Counted from the stretch's first letter, positions 1-8,982 are shown. The stretch: 64,000 nt of DNA from Polynucleobacter sp. MG-27-Goln-C1 (GCF_018881905.1 NZ_JACVPM010000001.1:722575-786574), one strand, 5' to 3'. Notes: generated by a model from the sequence alone, not told the origin. Translations and numbers: made by a program.

Positions 1-2359
1 ATGCATTGAACTCAATCTCCAACACAAAGCGCCCAAGTGCCCATGCGGCGATTCCGGCGGCTAGTCCAGCTAATGCGCCTGCCAGCACCCCAATGATTAA
101 GAGTTCAGCTAAAGCAATCTTCCTCAACAAGGCACGTGATGCACCTACCGCCTTGAGTAAGGCTGCACTTCTAAAGCGCTCGTCTTGCGTCGCTGCAATG
201 GCAGCCACTAGCACCAATATCGCTGCAGCAATCGTGAAAGCAAACAATAGACCCAGCACGGAAGATAGTCGATCCAATACATCTTGTATTTGTCTCAATG
301 AGGTCGCGACATCAACAATGGTCAGATTAGGATAAGTCTGTGCAAGCTGGTAGTCCAATCCCTCAATTGCAGCGCTTTGGTAATAAGAGGTAATCCATGA
401 TTGAGGCATTTTCTCAAGCATGGCAGGCGGCATGATGACGAAGAAATTCACCTTCATGGAACTCCAATCCAGCTTACGCAAGGAAGTAATTGGCGCAGTC
501 ACTTTTTCACCGGCAAGCTCAAAGGTCATTTGATCGCCCAGCTTTAACTTCAAGGTTTTCGCAATCCCCGCCTCCAAAGAAACCCGTGGTGCGCTACCTT
601 CAATCCATTTTCCAGCAGTAATCCGATTGCCCTCAGGCAATTGCTCGGTATAGGAGAGGTTAAATTCTCGATCCACTAGGCGACGCGCATTTTCATCAAC
701 ATAATCATTGGGGCCAATGGTCTTTCCATTCACTTCAACCAAGCGTGCACGAACCATAGGACTAAAGCTGGGCTTTGCCACACCCGCATCGAGCAGTGAC
801 TGAGTAATGCTTGGCTTTTGATCTTCCTGAACATTAATCATGAAGCGATTGGGGGCATCAACTGGAATGTTTCCCTGCCACGTGGATAGTAAATCCTGCC
901 TAAGCAAGAGAATCAGCAGCAAGGCCATCAAGGCAATACCGAGAGCGGTAATTTGCATAACTGCAAATCCTGCGCGTCGTGCTTGTGCAGTTAATGCAAA
1001 ACGCAAAGCAAAGTTCTGAGCGCCCCACTTAGAAAACAGAATATTGAGAATTCGTAGCGAGCTCCAGGAGACCAGAGTAAAGAGTGCTACGGCTGCGCCA
1101 AAGCTCGCAGCAACCCAAGAGGCTAGCTTCCAGTCTTGCGCTGCAATCGCAATTAAGACGAGACAGGTAATGAGCCCAAAAAGCGCCACCCAGATCACTT
1201 TGATACTTACCGAACCCAACTCTTTGCGAATGAGTCGCACCGGTGAAATCATGACCAAACTTATTAGAGGTGGCCCAGCGAAACCTATTAACAAGCATGA
1301 GGAAAACAAAACACTCCAGGCCAAAGGCCAGAGGGACAACGAGGGCAAATTGGCAAATACCAGGTTACCCAAAATACGAATCAATACTTCTTGCACACCG
1401 TAAGCAATGGTAGCCCCCATGATGGCTGCCAGTAGACACAAAGCACCCAATACTTTGACTTGATTTACCAGAATCATCTTTTGGCTTGCGCCAAGGCATT
1501 TCATCACAGCACAAACATCAGCTTGCTTCAAGACATAACGACGTGCCGATAAAGCAATGGCAACTGCAGCTACCATTGCAGTCAGCAAGGCAACCAAAGA
1601 TAAGAAGCGCTCTGCCCGCTCTAAGGTTTTACGCATCACGGGCTGCGCATTCTCTAAGGTCTCAATGCGCAATCCCCTCAGGCCTTCGGATTCAATCCAT
1701 TGCGTTGCCCACTTTTCATAATCAGAGATTGCTTGATCCTTGCCCGCTAGCAGCAGACGATAAGTCACGCGACTACCTAGACCAATGAGACCTGTTGCAG
1801 GTAAATCATCAAGCGACATCATGACGCGTGGCGCAAAGTTCATGAATCCAGCACCCCGATCGAGCTCACGCTCCAAGACACCGCTAATCAGGAAAGTCTT
1901 ATCCCCCAATGACATGCGATCGCCCACCTTAGCTTGCAGTGCGTTGAGCATTCCAGGATCTACCCAAACCGAACCAGACGGCGGAGTTCTACTTGCTTGT
2001 TGAGGTGATACTTGTAATGAGCCGCGTAAGGGATAGGCACCACTCACCGCCTTCAGAGACGCCAACTTGCTTTGAGTGCCAACAGTGGCCATGCTTGGGA
2101 AAATAATAGTTTGAGCTGAACTCAGCTGCAAGCTCTTGGCCTCTTGAATAAAACGTTCAGGCAAAGGCTGATCAGCAACCAGCAATAAGTCCGCGGCCAG
2201 AAGTTGGCGAGCATCAAACTGAAAAGCCCGCTGCATTCGGTCCGCCAAGAAGCTTACGCTAGATAAGGCTGCGACAGAGAGCGTCAGCGCAACCAGTAAG
2301 GCTACCAACTCACTAGAGCGAAGGTCTCGCCTAGTGGCCCGAAGAAAGCTTGCTAACAC
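1..2359 (-). CDS. FtsX/YbbP-type ABC transporter permease (3' part, truncated by window edge)
   Basis: The frame starts with GTG at 2359, five bases after the stop of the upstream SDR gene, and stays open to the left edge (786 codons seen). The translation has an N-terminal membrane segment, a long periplasmic region, a core with several hydrophobic helices, a second periplasmic region and a second FtsX-like core. The last core contains the typical cytoplasmic loop LLKAVGASRALL near 120-160. The two FtsX cores around two extracytoplasmic domains match the YbbP family of large permeases that pair with a YbbA-type ATPase. That ATPase is not in this window; it may lie beyond the left edge. Substrate unknown. 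The close spacing suggests co-transcription with the SDR gene. Confidence 0.85.
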   Translation of the reverse strand, partial: MLASFLRATRRDLRSSELVALLVALTLSVAALSSVSFLADRMQRAFQFDARQLLAADLLLVADQPLPERFIQEAKSLQLSSAQTIIFPSMATVGTQSKLASLKAVSGAYPLRGSLQVSPQQASRTPPSGSVWVDPGMLNALQAKVGDRMSLGDKTFLISGVLERELDRGAGFMNFAPRVMMSLDDLPATGLIGLGSRVTYRLLLAGKDQAISDYEKWATQWIESEGLRGLRIETLENAQPVMRKTLERAERFLSLVALLTAMVAAVAIALSARRYVLKQADVCAVMKCLGASQKMILVNQVKVLGALCLLAAIMGATIAYGVQEVLIRILGNLVFANLPSLSLWPLAWSVLFSSCLLIGFAGPPLISLVMISPVRLIRKELGSVSIKVIWVALFGLITCLVLIAIAAQDWKLASWVAASFGAAVALFTLVSWSSLRILNILFSKWGAQNFALRFALTAQARRAGFAVMQITALGIALMALLLILLLRQDLLSTWQGNIPVDAPNRFMINVQEDQKPSITQSLLDAGVAKPSFSPMVRARLVEVNGKTIGPNDYVDENARRLVDREFNLSYTEQLPEGNRITAGKWIEGSAPRVSLEAGIAKTLKLKLGDQMTFELAGEKVTAPITSLRKLDWSSMKVNFFVIMPPAMLEKMPQSWITSYYQSAAIEGLDYQLAQTYPNLTIVDVATSLRQIQDVLDRLSSVLGLLFAFTIAAAILVLVAAIAATQDERFRSAALLKAVGASRALLRKIALAELLIIGVLAGALAGLAAGIAAWALGRFVLEIEFNA

Positions 2360-2364
2360 GGAGA

Positions 2365-3150
2365 TTAAATTGCCTGAATCTGGCCACCATCAACACGGAT
2401 CACTGACCCAGTGATAAAGGAAGCGTTTTGACTAGCTAAAAACGTTGCGGTATCACCGTACTCTTGTGGGTCCCCATAACGCCCCATCGGAATCTGCTTC
2501 AGGCTGGCCTGCACGACAGAGTCATAGCTGACGCTTTCTCTTTGGGCACGCGCTTCATCTAATTGACGCAAGCGATCTGTTGCCACGCGACCTGGCATGA
2601 TGACATTGACTGTAATTCCTTCGGCGGCTACTTCTGCTGCTAAGGTTTTAGACCAAGCTAGCAGCGCAGCTCGCAAGGTATTGGAGATCGCCAAGTTTTT
2701 GATTGGGGCAATCGCCCCTGAAGTGGTGCTCGTAATGATGCGACCCCATTTACGTTGACGCATTCCTGGAAGGACTCGATCAGTAATGCTGATGAGCGAC
2801 AAGACCATATCGTTAAAACTCTTTTGCCATAGCGCAGGGTCTTGCCCGGTTGCCAGGGTTGGAGGCGGTCCGCCAGTGTTATTAATCAGAATATCAATCG
2901 GTCCGAGCTCTTGCTCTACTTTAGTCACTAACGCATCAATGACCGAGCTGTCCGATAAGTCCCAGCTTAAAGCTAACGCTTTACCGCCAGCCGCCTCAAT
3001 CAACTCCACTGATTTTTTGAGACCTTCAGCATTACGTCCAGTGACGGCAACCTTCACGCCTTCACGCGCTAATGAAACGGCCATTGCCTGACCTAAACCG
3101 CGACTAGATGCCATTACTAAGGCAACCTTACCTTTGAGTCCTAAATCCAT
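2365..3150 (-). CDS. SDR family protein lacking the canonical YxxxK dyad
   Basis: This 261-residue Rossmann-fold short-chain dehydrogenase-like protein has a glycine-rich cofactor loop (ASSRGLG, residues 14-20), NNTGG at 90-94 in place of NNAG, and the C-terminal GSVIRVDGG typical of FabG-like proteins. At the active site, the usual Tyr and Lys align with Ser156 and Arg160 (ISNTLR), so the classical catalytic dyad is absent, although Ser141 is kept. Conserved-domain collections contain an atypical 3-oxoacyl-reductase-like SDR subgroup of this kind. It may bind NAD(P) and act by another mechanism, or not be an oxidoreductase. It lies directly upstream of the permease gene. Substrate unknown. 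Confidence 0.85.
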   Translation of the reverse strand: MDLGLKGKVALVMASSRGLGQAMAVSLAREGVKVAVTGRNAEGLKKSVELIEAAGGKALALSWDLSDSSVIDALVTKVEQELGPIDILINNTGGPPPTLATGQDPALWQKSFNDMVLSLISITDRVLPGMRQRKWGRIITSTTSGAIAPIKNLAISNTLRAALLAWSKTLAAEVAAEGITVNVIMPGRVATDRLRQLDEARAQRESVSYDSVVQASLKQIPMGRYGDPQEYGDTATFLASQNASFITGSVIRVDGGQIQAI

Positions 3151-3192
3151 GTCTACTCCATTATTTTTATAGGCACTGCAATTTCAATATGA

Positions 3193-3858
3193 CTACTGGC
3201 CAAGAGGTGGCGGCAAATTACCAGCGTACTTATAGAGCACTACCTCGTACTCCTTCAGAATTTGCGCCAAGGCCTCTTGCTGACCTAGCACCAAGGCTTG
3301 GGGTGTATTGTCTTTAAGAGCAATTCTCTTGGTATAGCGGTTTTTACCAATCACGGGGTTACGTTTTTGAGGATCTGTCGCGGTCAGGAAAAACTCGACA
3401 GTGACCACAGCCTCTGGACGAACTCGGTAATCGCCATAAAACTCCTCTACAGAAGCCTGCAGGATGTAATAAGGAAAGAAGCTGTTGCCCTGCCCCACAG
3501 TCATGGAGAAGATCTGAGCATTATTGAGCCACTGACGGGTCGCATTGCTCACCATTTCATTGGGTAGCGCAGAATAAATATTATAGAAATCCTTTTCATA
3601 ACGCTGATCGCCCAAGCGGTAGACCAAAGACTTGCCATCAAAAGGTGGGGTTGTTGAGGCAGGTCCCATCTTGAGCCACAAATCAGTACGAGGCTTATAA
3701 GGTGTGCCTGTACGTTCTGGTGCCACCATCCAGCTGGTTGTCTCTAATGCTGGTCTTTTAGGTAAGGAGCAGGCGCTTAATGCGGCCACAACAAATGTGA
3801 AGGCAGCGAACTTAATGAGGCGTGAGTTTTTCATCATCTGAATTTTCATTGATGTCAT
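3193..3858 (-). CDS. ABC-type transport auxiliary lipoprotein of an MCE system
   Basis: This 221-residue protein has a signal sequence ending in the lipobox LSAC, with the lipidated cysteine at about residue 30. The rest resembles the ABC_trans_aux (PqiC-like) lipoprotein family, outer-membrane-anchored partners of MCE transporters. Its ATG overlaps the stop of the MCE gene as ATGA (3855-3858), which supports this start and translational coupling. As the last gene of the permease-ATPase-MCE-lipoprotein operon it probably completes the route for lipids between inner and outer membrane. Shorter starts at Met4 or Met8/9 are possible and would not change the signal peptide. Confidence 0.8.
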   Translation of the reverse strand: MTSMKIQMMKNSRLIKFAAFTFVVAALSACSLPKRPALETTSWMVAPERTGTPYKPRTDLWLKMGPASTTPPFDGKSLVYRLGDQRYEKDFYNIYSALPNEMVSNATRQWLNNAQIFSMTVGQGNSFFPYYILQASVEEFYGDYRVRPEAVVTVEFFLTATDPQKRNPVIGKNRYTKRIALKDNTPQALVLGQQEALAQILKEYEVVLYKYAGNLPPPLGQ

Positions 3859-4769
3859 TTCTGAGCTCCATTCATTGGAGGCGTAATGCGTGCAGGCGGG
3901 TCACCCCAAATCAAAGTAGACGGTGATTGACTTGCTACGCGAGTGAATTCATTGAGCTGCTCACTAGCCTGACGGATATTCTCCAAGGTGGCAGTGGTAT
4001 CGCCCTGAACACTTGTAACGGTTTGACGTAAAGACACCATGGTTGCTACCAACTCCCGCATCAGAATATTAAGCTGATCCTTATCGGTCGCCTTAGCAAT
4101 GCGATCCAGTATGCCGTTCAGATCCTTAACCGAACTAATCAGACCGGCATTATTCTTTCCATCGCCAGCCATCAACTGATTAAGATTGCCTAACAGCGCA
4201 TCAAATTTCTTTTGAGTTCCATCGACATCTAAGCCGTTTAGGGCGCCAATCAACTTCTGGATACCAGAAATAATTTCATCCGCTTGGTTTGGCATCGACG
4301 GTACTACCGGATACTTAGGCGACCATGTATACGCTAAAGGCGAGTACTGACTCGCGCTAGAGTAAAAATCTAACTCAACGTAATTGACGCCCGTAATACC
4401 CATAGACTTAATACGAGCACGAAGATTGTCTTTGAGGTAGGTTTGTAAATGATCGAGCTGAACTTTATCGCCAAAAATTTGCATCCTCACCACAACGTAT
4501 TCATGGCGCTGTGGCATTGGTACTTCGCTTTCGTACACATCACCAGACAAATTAATAGAAGTTACCTGGCCGATCTTGACACCCCTAAAACGCACAGCAG
4601 CACCAGCATCTAATCCTGTCACTGATTGCTTGACGTAGGTCTCAATCATGAAAGACTGCTTAAAGAGCTGTCCCGAACCAAATATCAAAATAATGGTGAG
4701 CAAGACGCCGATTGCCGCCAAGACAAAAAGGCCTAAGCGGAAATAATTGGGATTGGAGTTATTACTCAT
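3855..4769 (-). CDS. MCE-domain (MlaD-like) periplasmic substrate-binding protein
   Basis: This 304-residue protein has one N-terminal membrane helix (about residues 11-31) and then an MCE domain with the characteristic VTGLDAGAAVRFRGVKIG stretch, followed by a long C-terminal helical region. MCE proteins form hexameric rings or tubes that carry phospholipids across the periplasm. The C-terminal part (about 165-300) is longer than in minimal MlaD, which suits a protein with a helical extension. Genes on both sides overlap it by 4 bp (ATGA), so the operon is tightly coupled. The lipoprotein partner is of the PqiC type rather than MlaA/MlaC, so the system is Mla-related but may not be the canonical Mla pathway. 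Confidence 0.88.
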   Translation of the reverse strand: MSNNSNPNYFRLGLFVLAAIGVLLTIILIFGSGQLFKQSFMIETYVKQSVTGLDAGAAVRFRGVKIGQVTSINLSGDVYESEVPMPQRHEYVVVRMQIFGDKVQLDHLQTYLKDNLRARIKSMGITGVNYVELDFYSSASQYSPLAYTWSPKYPVVPSMPNQADEIISGIQKLIGALNGLDVDGTQKKFDALLGNLNQLMAGDGKNNAGLISSVKDLNGILDRIAKATDKDQLNILMRELVATMVSLRQTVTSVQGDTTATLENIRQASEQLNEFTRVASQSPSTLIWGDPPARITPPMNGAQK

Positions 4770-5533
4770 GCTGCGTCCTTACTCATGATGCGATTAAAGA
4801 ATTGATGTACTCGGGGATCTTTGCTAGTGTCTCTTAATACCTTAGGGTCACCCTCAGCAATAATGCCCTTGGCATCCTTGTCTAACATGATCACCTTATC
4901 GGCAATGGAATAAATACTCGCTAATTCATGGGAGACGATCACAAAGGTAAATCCCAAGTTTTTAGAGAGATCCAAAATCGTACTATCTAGGTCAGCTGAA
5001 GTGATGGGATCCAAGCCTGCTGATGGCTCATCCAAAAATAAGATCTTCGGATCTAGAGCCATGGCGCGGGCAATCGCAGCCCGCTTTTGCATGCCGCCGC
5101 TAATCTCGCTCGGCATATAAGTTTCGTATGGGAGTAGCCCTACTAGATCTAATTTGCAGCGAGCCAATAGATTCATTTGATCCCTAGTCAGCTGGGTGTA
5201 CTCCTCCATAAAGAGTGTCACGTTATCCAGCAAATTCATGGAACCAAATAAGGCGCCCTGCTGATACATCACCCCAAAGCTTGTCATAATTTTTTGACGC
5301 TCTGCGCCTTGGGCAGTAGTGATGTTTTGACCTTCGATCAACACATCTCCAGAAAGCGACTGATATAGGCCAAACAAATTCTTTAGGAGGCTCGATTTGC
5401 CGCAACCGGATCCACCCAAGATAACAAAGATCTCTCCATTTTTGACAGAGAAATTGAGGTTCTGCAAGAGTACTTTTGAGCCATAGCCCACCGTGAGGTT
5501 TTGAACGTCAATTGCGTTATCAACTGTACTCAT
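4766..5533 (-). CDS. MCE transporter ATP-binding protein (MlaF-like)
   Basis: This 255-residue ABC ATPase starts at MSTVDNAID; its ATG shares a base with the stop of the permease gene (TGATG at 5535-5531). The frame stays open upstream, but that part lies inside the permease gene and does not look like protein. It has Walker A GGSGCGKSS, the signature SGGMQKRAAIARA and Walker B ILFLDEPSAGLDP followed by the switch histidine in SHE. It powers lipid transport by the MlaE-like permease on the cytoplasmic side of the inner membrane. Confidence 0.92.
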   Translation of the reverse strand: MSTVDNAIDVQNLTVGYGSKVLLQNLNFSVKNGEIFVILGGSGCGKSSLLKNLFGLYQSLSGDVLIEGQNITTAQGAERQKIMTSFGVMYQQGALFGSMNLLDNVTLFMEEYTQLTRDQMNLLARCKLDLVGLLPYETYMPSEISGGMQKRAAIARAMALDPKILFLDEPSAGLDPITSADLDSTILDLSKNLGFTFVIVSHELASIYSIADKVIMLDKDAKGIIAEGDPKVLRDTSKDPRVHQFFNRIMSKDAA

Positions 5534-6711
5534 CAGAAACCCGTCCTGTAAGAGATGTACGCAAAGATGCCGTCTACTAAAACAATCATGACAATACTGC
5601 TCACTACCGCGCGGGTTGCTGAGATACCCACTGCTGCTGCACCAGTACCCGTTTGCATACCGCGCAAACAACCCATCGCAGAAACCACCACACCAAATAA
5701 AGTGGCCTTCACTAAGCCAGACAAAACATCCTCAACATCCACAGCAGCCAACATGCCGTTGTAGAAATTAATGAATGGGACCCCATAGATTTGCATTGTC
5801 AGCATCGAAGAAAAGATACTGACGACATCAGCAAACAAGGTCAAGATTGGAGCTACCAAGATTCCCGCCAATACTCTGGGCACCACCAAGAATCGAATTG
5901 GACTTAATCCGCCGGTAACCAATGCATCGACTTCGCTATTGACTGTCATGGTGCCAATCTCGGCAGCAAACGCAGCTGATGAGCGACCAGCGAGCAAGAT
6001 CGCCGTAATGAGTGGTCCCATCTCGCGCACGATCCCCAGGGCAGCGAGTGGCCCAACAAATGAAACAGCGCCAAACTGCTGCATACCAATGGCTGCTTGG
6101 AACGACAGAATCACACCAATCAAAAAAGCAACCAGGCCAACAATTGGTAGTGCAGAGATGCCTGCCTCGACTGCGGCGTTCACAAAATCACCCCAACGCA
6201 CTTGCTTAATATTCCGCATTGACCAAACTAAATCAGAAGATAGATGGCCGATAAAAGTAATGAGTCCACGACCATCATCGATAAGATCTTGGGCGGCCAT
6301 TCCAGTGCTCACCACAAAGTTAGGTTTTTGCTTTTGACCTGGAACTGGAAAGAGATTTGTAATTGGATCGAATTCATGCAAGAGCGGCTGATATTTCGGA
6401 TCTAGCCCCTGAATATCAAACTGTCCACCTGCTTTTTTCTGAGATTCTTCGACATCAATCAAGAATGCAAAAGCAGATCCATCCAGAGAGACTACTTTAG
6501 ATGCATCAAAAACTAATGAGTGAGCTTGAGCATTCCCCGGCCCGAGCCAAAGGCTTTGTTTTTGTCGAATATCACTCCACACACCCGCCAAGGAATACAC
6601 ATTGACGACACCACTCAGAGTCACTTGCGCATGCGTTGCGTCAGTTTGCGACCAAATAGCGACCGGAGCTGGTGAATTCGTGGAATTAGCGTCTGAAATG
6701 CCCATAGGCAA
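5533..6711 (-). CDS. MlaE-family permease with N-terminal STAS-like domain
   Basis: This 392-residue protein has an N-terminal domain of about 130 residues (EDSAFAFLIDVEESQ-type STAS fold, which in E. coli is a separate MlaB protein). The MlaE permease domain of about five or six membrane helices follows, with the conserved GAVSFVGPLAALGIVREMG region. The STAS-permease fusion explains the absence of a separate mlaB gene. It is first in the operon. The only upstream space before the tRNA-Arg remnant is about 80 bp and contains a terminator for leftward transcription, so the operon promoter probably lies in 6712-6750; a TATAGT hexamer sits just upstream of the ATG. Confidence 0.88.
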   Translation of the reverse strand: MPMGISDANSTNSPAPVAIWSQTDATHAQVTLSGVVNVYSLAGVWSDIRQKQSLWLGPGNAQAHSLVFDASKVVSLDGSAFAFLIDVEESQKKAGGQFDIQGLDPKYQPLLHEFDPITNLFPVPGQKQKPNFVVSTGMAAQDLIDDGRGLITFIGHLSSDLVWSMRNIKQVRWGDFVNAAVEAGISALPIVGLVAFLIGVILSFQAAIGMQQFGAVSFVGPLAALGIVREMGPLITAILLAGRSSAAFAAEIGTMTVNSEVDALVTGGLSPIRFLVVPRVLAGILVAPILTLFADVVSIFSSMLTMQIYGVPFINFYNGMLAAVDVEDVLSGLVKATLFGVVVSAMGCLRGMQTGTGAAAVGISATRAVVSSIVMIVLVDGIFAYISYRTGF

Positions 6712-6749
6712 ACTATAAGGGATTCGTATGAAACCGCCATGAAACGGCT

Positions 6750-6786
6750 AAAAAAAGAAAAAGGGCCCAGTTTTTCAACTAGGCCC
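6750..6786 (-). terminator. Rho-independent terminator (original tRNA-Arg terminator)
   Basis: The hairpin arms GGGCCCAG (6763-6770) and CTAGGCCC (6779-6786) pair with one mismatch. On the minus strand they are followed by a T-rich tract. It lies just downstream of the tRNA-Arg 3' remnant, so it was presumably the terminator of the intact tRNA gene before the island inserted. Confidence 0.75.
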
Positions 6787-6794
6787 TGAATGGG

Positions 6795-6842
6795 TTGGTG
6801 CGGCTGGCAGGAATTGAACCCACGACCCCTTGGTTCGTAGCC
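6795..6842 (-). repeat. Direct repeat: 3' part of tRNA-Arg(ACG), island end (att)
   Basis: These 48 bases are identical to 11116-11163. They cover the CCA end, acceptor 3' strand, T arm, variable loop and most of the anticodon arm of tRNA-Arg. The 5' half of the tRNA is absent here. This is the displaced chromosomal 3' end left by integration into a tRNA gene. Confidence 0.9.
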
Positions 6843-6895
6843 CCTACATCTGAGTGACACTTTATCTATATAAATCAATGAGTTACAGACTTGAG

Positions 6896-6974
6896 ATTGT
6901 GCAATAGAATTGAGTACTGATCGCTTGTAACCCCTTGTTTATATTGGTTTAGCATAAGTTCTATTGCACAAATT
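6896..6974. repeat. Left cluster of the 13-bp end motif (two copies, opposite orientation)
   Basis: One copy is inverted at 6896-6911 (TTGTGCAATAGAA on plus) and one is direct at 6959-6974 (TTCTATTGCACAAATT). Together with three copies at the right end they look like arm-type binding sites of a lost or trans-acting recombinase. The surrounding stretch 6843-7163 (over 300 bp) has no gene I can support; a 63-codon open frame on the minus strand resembles nothing I know. Confidence 0.6.
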
Positions 6975-7163
6975 TAGGGTCGAATTTTCTCACTGCCTTC
7001 GAGTAAGTGATTGCCGGATTTAAGAATAATTTTCAGCTTCAATCTCGCCATTAATCTCTTCGACAAATCACAGGTGCGCTGGACTCCTTTGAGGCTCAAA
7101 GCAGTCTGTCGCCCTACTTGATCACGGATGACTGAGCCCGACCCATAAGAGACAATTGATGAC

Positions 7164-7190
7164 AAAGAAAAACCACCCGAAGGTGGTTCA
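7164..7190 (-). terminator. Terminator of the ferritin-like gene
   Basis: AACCACC (7171-7177) pairs with GGTGGTT (7182-7188) around a 4-base loop. On the minus strand a TTTTTCTTTG tract follows. It lies 20 bases past the stop of the leftward ferritin-like gene. Confidence 0.85.
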
Positions 7191-7209
7191 AAATAAATAA
7201 TAGCAAGCG

Positions 7210-7659
7210 TTAATGCCCAAAAGGCTCAAGATCTCCTGGCTTACGAAGCATCTTATTTACCTCATCCAAATGTAGCTCCTCTTGGACAATCATCTCTCTT
7301 GCGTACTCTTCCAGCAATATCGAATGAGTTTCTTCGGCAACTTTAAGTAGTTCATAGTACGCAGACAAAGCTACTTTTTCATGCGCAAGGCTCTCACGCA
7401 ATATGTCGCCGATGTCGTGCTGCTCTGTTTCCAGCAAGGATCCAATCTTAAGGGATGGATGCCCACCCAATAAAGTAACCAACTCTCCCGCCTTGTGCGC
7501 ATGAACAAGACTCTCGTCAGCATTTCCTTTTAACCAAGAAACAATAGGAATGCGGTTGTAGCCATAAACCATTAGGGAGTAGTGGGTGTATTTAACGACT
7601 CCCGCCAATTCAAGCTCCATGATTTTATTTAAAGCTTTGATAGATATTTCGTTGCTCAT
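7210..7659 (-). CDS. Ferritin-like (bacterioferritin-type) protein
   Basis: This 149-residue protein is predicted to be all helical, a four-helix ferritin-like fold. Candidate di-iron ligands are E17 (helix A), E49 and H53 (helix B), E94 (helix C) and the EELH pair near 127-130 (helix D). The helix-B spacing is ExxxH rather than the ExxH of bacterioferritin, so binding should be checked. The start is ATG at 7659, five bases after AAGGAG; an in-frame GTG at 7665 overlaps that Shine-Dalgarno and is less likely. It is divergent from the outer-membrane gene across a region with two Fur-box-like sites. Likely role: iron storage or detoxification. It has its own terminator. Confidence 0.8.
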   Translation of the reverse strand: MSNEISIKALNKIMELELAGVVKYTHYSLMVYGYNRIPIVSWLKGNADESLVHAHKAGELVTLLGGHPSLKIGSLLETEQHDIGDILRESLAHEKVALSAYYELLKVAEETHSILLEEYAREMIVQEELHLDEVNKMLRKPGDLEPFGH

Positions 7660-7753
7660 ATTCACTCCTTAGTTGTTTGAGATCTCAATACGTTTTTTGG
7701 GTGGAACTACCCAATTTTTGTCTAAATGCCCATTTTTATCAAATTATTCTAAA

Positions 7754-7798
7754 TAAGAACATTTCTCATTTATGATATATTAATGCAAATGATTCTCA
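7754..7798. promoter_or_regulatory. Two Fur-box-like sites in a divergent promoter region
   Basis: TGCAAATGATTCTCA (7784-7798) matches the 7-1-7 Fur consensus TGATAATnATTATCA at 12 of 14 positions. A weaker site, TAAGAACATTTCTCA, lies 30 bp upstream at 7754-7768. They lie between the ferritin-like gene and the outer-membrane gene, so either or both could respond to iron. A TATGAT/TATATT region at 7771-7781 could be a -10 box for the rightward genes. Confidence 0.6.
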
Positions 7799-7826
7799 AT
7801 AACTTTTAGACAATATCCATCAATTT

Positions 7827-8747
7827 ATGAAGTTCACCATCAAAAAAGCAGTCTTTGTTTTAGTCCTGCTAGCTACTGCACCCTACTATTCCTTGGCGAA
7901 TGCAGGAGAAGGTGCATTTGGCTGGATCTACACCCTAGATCTTCAGCCCAAAGGAGAGCTAGAGTTCGAGCAACGACTCCAATTAACAAAACAACAAGCC
8001 GCAGGATCCTATAACGCTTGGGTCTCAAGATCTGAGCTGGAGTATGGGGTCACCAATGACTTTCAGGTAGCGGGATATCTGAATGCTTATTACGTCAATG
8101 CAAATCAGAACTACACTAACCCAGAGGCGTGTGGTGATAGTCCTACTTGCACCGGGGGGCAACCGGTTCCAGCGAGCCATAATCCAGCAACACCTTACAG
8201 AAGAAGTGGTGTCGAAGGCGGATCACTGGAGGCAATTTACCGCATAACCAATCCAGTAACCTCCCCTGTTGGAGTTGGCCTTTATTTTGAGCCAACTATT
8301 GGTGTAAATAAAAATGAACTTGAGGCTAGGTTGCTACTTCAATCAAATTTTATTGACGATAAGCTTATCTTAGCTGGCAACGTTGTTGTCGCAAACGAGC
8401 AATTGAAATTTGTAGGTAATGGCAATGTCCCAGAATCCATGATGGATTTTTTAGTTGGGGCAAGCTATCGATTTGCACCCAAATGGTTTGGGGGAGTTGA
8501 AGCGCGGTTTCATAATGATTACTCAAGCTATAACCTGCAAAACCAAACCCAAAAAGCCACCTTTGTTGGCCCAAATTTACATTACGCAGCTAAAGATTGG
8601 TGGTTTACCGCTGCATGGCGCTATCAACTTAAAGGCAATTCCTGCATGGGAGATGGAACAGCAGAATGCTCCAATGCCCGCGTTTGGGACTCCCATGGGC
8701 TTAATGAGTTTATGTTCAAGTTTGGCTTTCCGCTAACTAAGCTATAA
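7827..8747 (+). CDS. Predicted outer-membrane beta-barrel protein
   Basis: This 306-residue protein has a Sec signal peptide (cleavage near ALANA-GEG, about residue 26). The rest alternates short amphipathic strands and turns rich in aromatic residues and ends KFGFPLTKL, as expected for an outer-membrane barrel. It contains four cysteines in two close pairs (PEACGDSPTCTG and NSCMGDGTAEC), unusual for a porin and perhaps disulfides in exposed loops. I do not recognise a named family with certainty; it resembles uncharacterised transport-associated outer-membrane proteins. No clear Shine-Dalgarno precedes the ATG. It is first in the rightward run of island genes, downstream of the Fur-like sites. 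Confidence 0.7.
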   Translation: MKFTIKKAVFVLVLLATAPYYSLANAGEGAFGWIYTLDLQPKGELEFEQRLQLTKQQAAGSYNAWVSRSELEYGVTNDFQVAGYLNAYYVNANQNYTNPEACGDSPTCTGGQPVPASHNPATPYRRSGVEGGSLEAIYRITNPVTSPVGVGLYFEPTIGVNKNELEARLLLQSNFIDDKLILAGNVVVANEQLKFVGNGNVPESMMDFLVGASYRFAPKWFGGVEARFHNDYSSYNLQNQTQKATFVGPNLHYAAKDWWFTAAWRYQLKGNSCMGDGTAECSNARVWDSHGLNEFMFKFGFPLTKL

Positions 8748-8773
8748 ATCTCACAATATTCTAAGGACATCAA

Positions 8774-8953
8774 ATGGAATCGCAAAATTTATTAATTGCA
8801 GCATTGACCTATATGGTCAGATTTCAAGCTACGCATTGTGAAACCGCAAAAGAAAGAGCGCTAATAATGTTTGATGCACTAGCGGAATTAAAGGGCTGCA
8901 GTCCGGAGCTTGAGTTCTTATGTAATGAAGCAAATCAGCTATTAATAAGTTAA
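8774..8953 (+). CDS. Small cysteine-containing hypothetical protein (59 aa)
   Basis: A 59-residue open frame (MESQNLLIAALTYMV...) preceded by a good AAGGAC Shine-Dalgarno at 8763-8768. It sits 26 bp after the outer-membrane gene and 29 bp before the FMN-binding gene, so it is probably part of the same transcript. It is predicted helical, without a signal peptide or membrane helix, and has three cysteines (residues 22, 44, 51). I do not recognise it. Confidence 0.6.
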   Translation: MESQNLLIAALTYMVRFQATHCETAKERALIMFDALAELKGCSPELEFLCNEANQLLIS

Positions 8954-8982
8954 ACCTACTGTAGCTGAAGGAAATAATAATC

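Noticed and set aside
6..335. Plus-strand open frames opposite the permease as genes
   Set aside because: The minus-strand frame encodes a coherent FtsX permease across the same region; the plus frames are low-complexity shadows.
5223..5671. Longer ABC ATPase start upstream of 5533
   Set aside because: The extra 46 residues lie in the permease gene in another frame and are unlike the family; TGATG coupling marks the start at 5533.
6974..7165. A 63-codon minus-strand open frame as a gene or integrase remnant
   Set aside because: It has no recognisable motif, is short and lies in end-motif DNA; no support beyond being open.
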